NCBI GenBank assembly: GCA_024638655.1
Contig: JAHEJW010000017.1
Coordinates: 1-52,536, forward strand
Length of the DNA: 52,536 nucleotides
Source: a bacterium
GTDB lineage: Bacteria; Actinomycetota; Acidimicrobiia; Spongiisociales; ZC4RG35
Reading direction: 5' to 3'
In this document: positions 48,681 to 52,536 of the stretch, in pieces
How the letters are laid out: each line of letters starts with the position of its first letter
Position numbering within the stretch: the first letter of the stretch is position 1
Position numbers and translations under genes: made by a program
Notes under the pieces: model-generated
Seen by the model: only the letters and a program-made list of their open reading frames with translations
What the model was told of the DNA's origin: nothing
Databases searched by the model: none

Positions 48681-49946
48681 GTGGAGACCGTGAACGAATA
48701 CGACTCACCGATGTACAACGAGGCGGTCGGCCAGTTCGATCGGGTGGCCAAACTGATGGGTTTGGATGACAACGTGTCCGACCGCCTGAGGGTGCCCCAA
48801 AAGGCTCTGGTCGTCAGCTTCCCGTTCCGTCACGACACATACACCGACGTCGAGACCATATTCGGCTATCGAGTCCAGCACCTCACGACGATGGGGCCGA
48901 CCAAGGGAGGGATCAGGTACGCACCGGACGTCGACCTCGGGGAGGTATCCGCACTCGCCATGTTCATGACTTGGAAGTGCGCCATCGTCGGCGTGCCTTT
49001 TGGAGGCGCCAAGGGCGGGGTCAGGATTAACCCCATGGAGTTGTCCAGAGCGGAGTTGCAGAGAGTGACCCGCCGGTTCACGATGGAGATCATCAACGCC
49101 ATCGGGCCGGAGACGGACATCCCCGCGCCAGATCTCGGTACCAACGAGCAGGTGATGGCCTGGTTGATGGACACCTACTCCCAACACGTCGGTCACGCCG
49201 TTCCGGCGGTGGTCACCGGAAAGCCGCCCGCTCTCGGGGGCAGCGTGGCGCGTCGTGAGGCGACCGGCCGCGGTCTGATGTTCCTCCTGCCACAGGCGGC
49301 CCGGGCTATTGACTTGAACCCGGAGGGGGCGACCGTGGCCGTACACGGCTTTGGAAACGTCGGTCGCTATGCGGCGCTGGCCGGCCAGCAGATGGGGGCG
49401 AAGGTGGTCGCGGTCTCGGACATCTCCGGGGCCATCTACAACCCCGACGGTCTCGACACCGAGTCAGTCGGCAAGTGGGTGGATGAGAACCGGTATCTGG
49501 AGGGGTACCACTACGCAGACTTCCTCGATGGGAACGATGTATTCGCTCTCGACGTAGACGTACTGGTGCCGGCTGCGATCCAAAACGTCATCCGAAAGGA
49601 CAACGCCCCCGATGTCAAGGCAAAGCTGATCATCGAAGGGGCCAACAACCCAACAACCCTCGAGGCCGATGACATGTTGAGGGAGCGGGGAGTCCTGATC
49701 GTCCCCGACATCCTGGCCAACGCCGGAGGCGTGACCGTGTCGTACTTCGAGTGGGTTCAGGACGTTCAGAAGTACTTCTGGACAGAGAACGAGGTCGTGG
49801 CGCGGCTTCGCGAGATCATGACGAGGGCCTTCGACGACGTCCACGGTATCGCCGAGCAGGAGCATGTCGACATGAGGACCGCCGCCCTGATCAAGGGGAT
49901 CAGGCGGGTGGCCGACGCAAAGCTGGTTCGCGGCATCTTCCCCTGA
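48681..49946 (+). CDS. gdhA: Glutamate dehydrogenase (Glu/Leu/Phe/Val family)
   Basis: 421 residues. Substrate and catalytic blocks GPTKGGIRYAPDVDLGEV, WKCAIVGVPFGGAKGGV and DIPAPDLGTNEQVMAW are complete. The nucleotide fold has VHGFGNVGRYAA followed by VVAVSDISGAIYNP. The C-terminal VPDILANAGGVTVSYFEWVQD is typical of hexameric NAD-type enzymes of about 420 residues. It interconverts glutamate and 2-oxoglutarate plus ammonia. GTG 48681 is close (3 nt) to GGAGGG; an in-frame GTG at 48690 is equally possible. Confidence 0.94.
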   Translation: METVNEYDSPMYNEAVGQFDRVAKLMGLDDNVSDRLRVPQKALVVSFPFRHDTYTDVETIFGYRVQHLTTMGPTKGGIRYAPDVDLGEVSALAMFMTWKCAIVGVPFGGAKGGVRINPMELSRAELQRVTRRFTMEIINAIGPETDIPAPDLGTNEQVMAWLMDTYSQHVGHAVPAVVTGKPPALGGSVARREATGRGLMFLLPQAARAIDLNPEGATVAVHGFGNVGRYAALAGQQMGAKVVAVSDISGAIYNPDGLDTESVGKWVDENRYLEGYHYADFLDGNDVFALDVDVLVPAAIQNVIRKDNAPDVKAKLIIEGANNPTTLEADDMLRERGVLIVPDILANAGGVTVSYFEWVQDVQKYFWTENEVVARLREIMTRAFDDVHGIAEQEHVDMRTAALIKGIRRVADAKLVRGIFP

Positions 49947-49953
49947 GTCGGGA

Positions 49954-50748
49954 TCAGACTTCGGCCCAGGCGGGGCAGATGTCCTTGAAGGAGCACCAAT
50001 CACACAGCCTCGAGGTGCGGGCAGGGAATCGGTCGCTCTGCAGGGCCCTCTCGATGGCCCTCCACAGTGCGCGCAGTTGGCCGTCCATGGCATCCAGTTG
50101 GCGGTCGTCGATGGGAAGGCGATACAGCGTCGGTCCGTTCAGATAGAGAAGCCTGACCTCCTTGGGTGTTTCTCCCAGGCGGTTCCTGATCAACAGCGCG
50201 TAGATCTTGAGAGCGAAGAAGGCAGGTAGCGCATACCTCTCAGGTGGGGCTCTTCCAGTCTTGTAGTCGGTGATGATCAGCCTGTCGTCCGAGTCCCGGT
50301 CGATGCGATCCAGAATGCCTCTGATGGTTATGCCCTCGAGGTCCTCCAGCATGTCGAGCTCCCGGTCTTCAGGGTCGAAGGTGGTGGGATCTTCGATGGT
50401 GAAGTAGTTGGCGAGAAGCTCCATCGACTCGATTCCCCATGAGCGCTCCGCTTCGACGTCCTCGAATAGGTCGGTGTACTCGTCGTCACCCCTGATCTCG
50501 GTCCAGGCGTCCCGAAACAGGTCGAAGAGCTTGTCGACAGTTCGCTCACTGATTGGATTGTCGAAGAGTCGCTGTAGGGCGAGATGCGCCGTGGTCCCTC
50601 GGGCTTGATAGACCGACGTCGGCTCAGGGAGGCGGTCGATCGCCCGGAACTTGAAGAGCCGGGGGCACGTCTTGAAGTCTCCTGCTCGACTAGGAGAGAG
50701 GGTCTCCAGTCCCGTCCTCGCCTTCGGGTTCTCCAGCTGAATCGTCAC
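49954..50748 (-). CDS. RecB-like PD-(D/E)XK nuclease with Fe-S cysteines
   Basis: 264 residues. Stand-alone nuclease: LSPSRAGDFKTCPRLFKFR at the start (first Cys), GTTAHLALQRLF, IRGILDRID, LIITDYKTGRAP (the D...DxK core), FFALKIYALLI, and three cysteines at the end (LCDWCSFKDICPAW). This is the AddB/Cas4-like layout in which four cysteines hold a [4Fe-4S] cluster; similar single-domain proteins occur widely in actinobacteria. Substrate and partner unknown. GTG 50748 has TAAGAT 7 nt upstream (leaderless). It is convergent with gdhA, 7 bp apart. Confidence 0.88.
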   Translation of the reverse strand: MTIQLENPKARTGLETLSPSRAGDFKTCPRLFKFRAIDRLPEPTSVYQARGTTAHLALQRLFDNPISERTVDKLFDLFRDAWTEIRGDDEYTDLFEDVEAERSWGIESMELLANYFTIEDPTTFDPEDRELDMLEDLEGITIRGILDRIDRDSDDRLIITDYKTGRAPPERYALPAFFALKIYALLIRNRLGETPKEVRLLYLNGPTLYRLPIDDRQLDAMDGQLRALWRAIERALQSDRFPARTSRLCDWCSFKDICPAWAEV

Positions 50749-50755
50749 GTTTCCG

Positions 50756-50761
50756 ATCTTA
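50756..50761 (-). promoter_or_regulatory. Probable -10 element, leaderless start of 50748
   Basis: TAAGAT on the minus strand, 7 nt before GTG 50748. Confidence 0.5.
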
Positions 50762-50802
50762 GGAACGACCCCTGACAGAATCGCGGACCTCCCGCGCGGT
50801 CG

Positions 50803-52101
50803 TCAGTGACCCACGCTCTTCGGCTGGTCGGCCGGGTCGGGCAGACCTGGTGGAGGCACCTCGACGCCGCGGGTTCGGTCGAGCTGCACTGCCGCCGGCC
50901 AGAAGAGCGCAGCCACCACGGCAACCATCACCCCGGATACGAGCAGGGTCTGCTGGACTCCGAAAGCGCCTGCCAGGCTCGGGGCGATCGCCAGCGGGAT
51001 GAGATGGCCGACTTCGGAGTGGACGTGATTAACACCCATGATGCGCCCGACCATCTCGTCGGGAGAGTTCAACTGGATCATCGTCCGGTGCAGCGGAGCC
51101 ATGATCCCGATGATGACTCCCCAGAAAGGTGCGGCGACCGTGACCACGGAGAGCATGTCGGTGCCGACGTATGCCAACACTCCAACGGCGTTCAAACCGA
51201 TGATGGCCGTCAGAGTCCTGGCGTTGCGTAGCGACGCGGGGAGACGCGAGGAGATCCATGTGCCGAGGATGAGACCGAGCCCGAATATCGAGTTGATCCA
51301 GCCGAGCGTCTCGATCTCCGTGCCGAGCACGTCGCGATAGAAGAGGGGTTCGAGAGCGCTGAAGTTGCCGAACAACAGCCACACCGAGGAGCCCAGCCAG
51401 ATGTAGAAGCGCAGCCGTCTATGCGAGTAGGTGTAGCGGAATCCGTCCCGCAGCTCGGCCAAGCCTCCGCCGGCGGTCTTCCCACGAGCCATTTCCCTGG
51501 GTCGGACCGGGAGTATGAGCAAGGCACCGATCGCGGACGTGACTGCGTCCAGAACGAAGATCGCATCGACCCCTATCGCCCCTGCCAGGATTGCACCGGC
51601 GGCCGGGCCGACAACGAAGGCTGACCAGGAAGCACCCTCGATCAGACCGTTGATCTTGGCGAGTTTGCGTTCGTCCTGGGTGAGGAAAGGTGCGAACGAG
51701 GCAACCGCGGTGAATACGGGCGTCCCAACAAGCCCAAGGAGGAAGGTGGTGATCACCAGGGCTCCGATCGTGTTGGCGAAGACCAGCGAGATCGCAACCG
51801 GCACGAATAGGAGCTCGCCGAACAGCACGACCCTGCGCGGATTGAATCGATCCACGAGCACCCCGGCCACCGAGGCGCCAATCAATGAGGCGACGCCCAG
51901 GGCGGCCATGACGGCTGCGAGCTCCCCGGGTGTGGCGTCGAGAACGAACGCCGCTTTTCCCCACACACCTACGAAGAAGGCCGCCTCGCCCCCGACCCTC
52001 GAGACGAAACGGGCGAGCACGACTCCTCGAACTCCGGGATCGCTCCACATCGTGGCGACGCTACCGCCCGACCGACGAGCACCGGGTGCATTTATCGACA
52101 C
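50803..52101 (-). CDS. Major facilitator superfamily transporter
   Basis: 432 residues with about 12 hydrophobic segments. The N-terminal half (VLARFVSRVGGEAAFFVGVWGKAAFVLDATPGELAAVMAALGVASLIGASVAGVLVDRFNPRRVVLFGEL) has the MFS loop-2/3 motif GVLVDRFNPRR; its repeat in the second half is weaker. The pattern is that of the MFS_3/EntS-like efflux group. Start is uncertain: GTG 52101 gives a 17-residue polar leader, ATG 52050 would start at MWSDPGVRG; neither has a clear ribosome site. Substrate unknown. Confidence 0.85.
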   Translation of the reverse strand: MSINAPGARRSGGSVATMWSDPGVRGVVLARFVSRVGGEAAFFVGVWGKAAFVLDATPGELAAVMAALGVASLIGASVAGVLVDRFNPRRVVLFGELLFVPVAISLVFANTIGALVITTFLLGLVGTPVFTAVASFAPFLTQDERKLAKINGLIEGASWSAFVVGPAAGAILAGAIGVDAIFVLDAVTSAIGALLILPVRPREMARGKTAGGGLAELRDGFRYTYSHRRLRFYIWLGSSVWLLFGNFSALEPLFYRDVLGTEIETLGWINSIFGLGLILGTWISSRLPASLRNARTLTAIIGLNAVGVLAYVGTDMLSVVTVAAPFWGVIIGIMAPLHRTMIQLNSPDEMVGRIMGVNHVHSEVGHLIPLAIAPSLAGAFGVQQTLLVSGVMVAVVAALFWPAAVQLDRTRGVEVPPPGLPDPADQPKSVGH

Positions 52102-52157
52102 CCCGAGTTCCCGCGAAAACGCACGCTAAACACGCGAAAACTAACCCTGATTCTCCC

Positions 52158-52187
52158 TTGACGCAGCAGGACTCCCACCCGTACTTT
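52158..52187 (+). promoter_or_regulatory. Sigma-70-type promoter-like sequence
   Basis: TTGACG (52158-52163), 18-bp spacer, TACTTT (52182-52187). The expected start, about 52194, is just before the first hairpin of the structured region. It is the only place seen in the window with both a good -35 and a good -10. Confidence 0.45.
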
Positions 52188-52193
52188 CGACGC

Positions 52194-52330
52194 ACGATTC
52201 GAGGGCGACCTCGGATCGGCTGGGAGGCCTTCGGGTCTCCTCAGGTCGCCCGCCGGGGGCCCGCTTTCCCGGTACGGTGACGAGAGAGCCCCGAGAGGGC
52301 TGAGGCTTCGGCCGAGGCTTTCTCGGGGTA
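52194..52330 (+). ncRNA. Candidate structured RNA (two UUCG-capped hairpins)
   Basis: Element 1: GGGCGACCT (52203-52211) pairs perfectly with AGGTCGCCC (52243-52251); inside is an 11/2-nt asymmetric loop and a 7-bp stem, GGAGGCC (52223-52229) with GGTCTCC (52234-52240), capped by TTCG. Element 2: CCCCGAGA (52289-52296) pairs perfectly with TCTCGGGG (52321-52328), extended by five more pairs (three G-U), then tandem G-A mismatches and a GGC/GCC stem, again capped by TTCG. Both caps read c(UUCG)g on the plus strand, the extra-stable form. I could not match it to tmRNA, RNase P, SRP, 6S, 6C or a known riboswitch. It may be a small RNA or the leader of a gene to the right. Confidence 0.45.
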
Positions 52331-52434
52331 TCTCGCTTCATGGCCGGCCGACTCTGCCTGCATGACTCCAGTGATGTCGGTGACCTCCAAGTCTGGGGAG
52401 TCACTCCACCACAGTCCTCAGATGGAGGGGAGGA

Positions 52435-52536
52435 TCAGCCAAACAGACGCTGGTCGGTCGGCATCATGGGACACCGGTCGGCTCGCAATTCGGTAGAGCG
52501 CCGGTCCGCCACATGCGCGGCCCGGTCGGTCGGCAT
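52435..52536 (-). CDS. Possible C-terminal end of a minus-strand gene running off the window
   Basis: On the minus strand the frame is open from the window edge to TGA at 52437-52435, 33 codons, with codon third positions rich in G/C as in the real genes here. It ends ...CPMMPTDQRLFG. No family recognised. A plus-strand frame open from ATG 52340 to the edge is the competing possibility but has a less gene-like composition. Confidence 0.3.
   Translation of the reverse strand: MPTDRAAHVADRRSTELRADRCPMMPTDQRLFG
52452..52536. repeat. 13-bp direct repeat near the window edge
   Basis: GGTCGGTCGGCAT at 52452-52464 and 52524-52536. On the minus strand both copies read MPTD in the same frame. Confidence 0.6.

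Larger units (their letters stand above)
52102..52434. other. 333-bp region without a convincing gene
   Basis: The open frames here are short and rich in Arg/Pro/Ser, as expected of chance frames in GC-rich DNA. The region does hold a promoter-like sequence (52158-52187), two strong UUCG-capped hairpins (52203-52328), and weaker inverted repeats (GACTCC/GGAGTC arms around 52360-52400). Confidence 0.6.

Noticed and set aside
52141-52404. 87-codon minus-strand open frame
   Set aside because: Arg/Pro/Ser-rich chance-like composition, no ribosome site, and it runs through both perfect RNA hairpins.
52472-52536. tRNA-like D-arm: GCTC (52481-52484), loop with TTCGGTA, GAGC (52496-52499), followed by GCCGGTC
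   Set aside because: The 21 nt look strikingly like a tRNA, but position 8 would be C instead of T and the next segment does not form an anticodon stem. It can also be read as the possible minus-strand coding end.
1-52536. Mobile element, prophage, CRISPR or toxin-antitoxin system
   Set aside because: No transposase, integrase, phage, cas or toxin-like proteins were seen, nor regularly spaced repeats; gene content and codon use look uniform.

Overview
The window is GC-rich, gene-dense bacterial DNA. Genes are short-spaced, and adjacent genes often share stop and start bases (ATGA, GTGA, TTGA, TGATG, TAGTG). TTG and GTG starts are common. Protein content (AdnAB-type recombination helicase-nucleases, AceE-type homodimeric pyruvate dehydrogenase, MoeZ-like E1, JAMM protease, an MFE-2-like beta-oxidation set, DUF3179, CoxG) and many apparently leaderless promoters (TANNNT 6-7 nt before a start codon) point to an actinomycete-type bacterium. 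An uncultured Acidimicrobiia-like lineage is my best guess, but there is no rRNA to prove it. No tRNA, rRNA, CRISPR array, insertion sequence or prophage was recognised.

Layout. 1-5147: a peptide/oligopeptide-type ABC importer: end of a family-5 binding protein, a strong 17-bp hairpin, two permeases and two ATPases. 5209-6912: a second family-5 binding protein whose domain order looks circularly permuted. It runs by a 4-nt overlap into 6909-12873, an acyl-CoA catabolic set (CaiB/AMACR-like, acyl-CoA synthetase, LCAD-like acyl-CoA dehydrogenase, and the dehydrogenase and hydratase halves of a D-bifunctional protein). 12863-16884: L,D-transpeptidase, 2-hydroxyacid dehydrogenase, divergent ATP-type PEP carboxykinase, thiamine pyrophosphokinase. 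17004-22525: ATP-grasp ligase, NfuA-like Fe-S protein, Mug-type DNA glycosylase, membrane proteins, DUF3179 lipoprotein, MogA-like protein. 22592-26202: a redox/copper locus (CoxG-like protein, cupredoxin lipoprotein, beta-helix lipoprotein fused to a PLDc_N-like membrane domain, Tat-exported two-domain multicopper oxidase). 26307-29426: small metabolic and unknown genes, including a 12-codon leader ORF coupled to an SDR. 29431-34254 (minus): aceE, rhodanese-E1 (MoeZ-like), JAMM protease and MOSC protein, the first three junctions overlapping or nearly so. 34269-39006: alpha/beta hydrolase, an ABC-2 exporter with two different permeases, and a small membrane protein. 39028-42367: PlsB, D-aminoacyl-tRNA deacylase, PlsY. 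42364-50748: AdnA/AdnB-like helicase-nucleases, glutamate dehydrogenase, a third Fe-S RecB-like nuclease. 50803-52101: MFS transporter. 52102-52536: no convincing complete gene, but a promoter-like sequence followed by two strong UUCG-capped RNA hairpins on the plus strand, and possibly the end of a minus-strand gene at the edge.

How the genes work together: the left third looks like one long plus-strand unit joining solute import to oxidation of 2-methyl-branched or sterol/isoprenoid-type acyl chains, using the chemistry of the peroxisomal AMACR/D-bifunctional route. The middle holds copper/molybdenum/sulfur-related functions (MogA, CoxG, cupredoxin, MCO, MoeZ, JAMM, MOSC). The right third is phospholipid start-up and double-strand-break processing. 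The most unusual items are the permuted binding protein, the beta-helix/PLDc_N fusion in a copper locus, the aceE-E1-JAMM-MOSC operon, and the unassigned structured RNA near the right edge.
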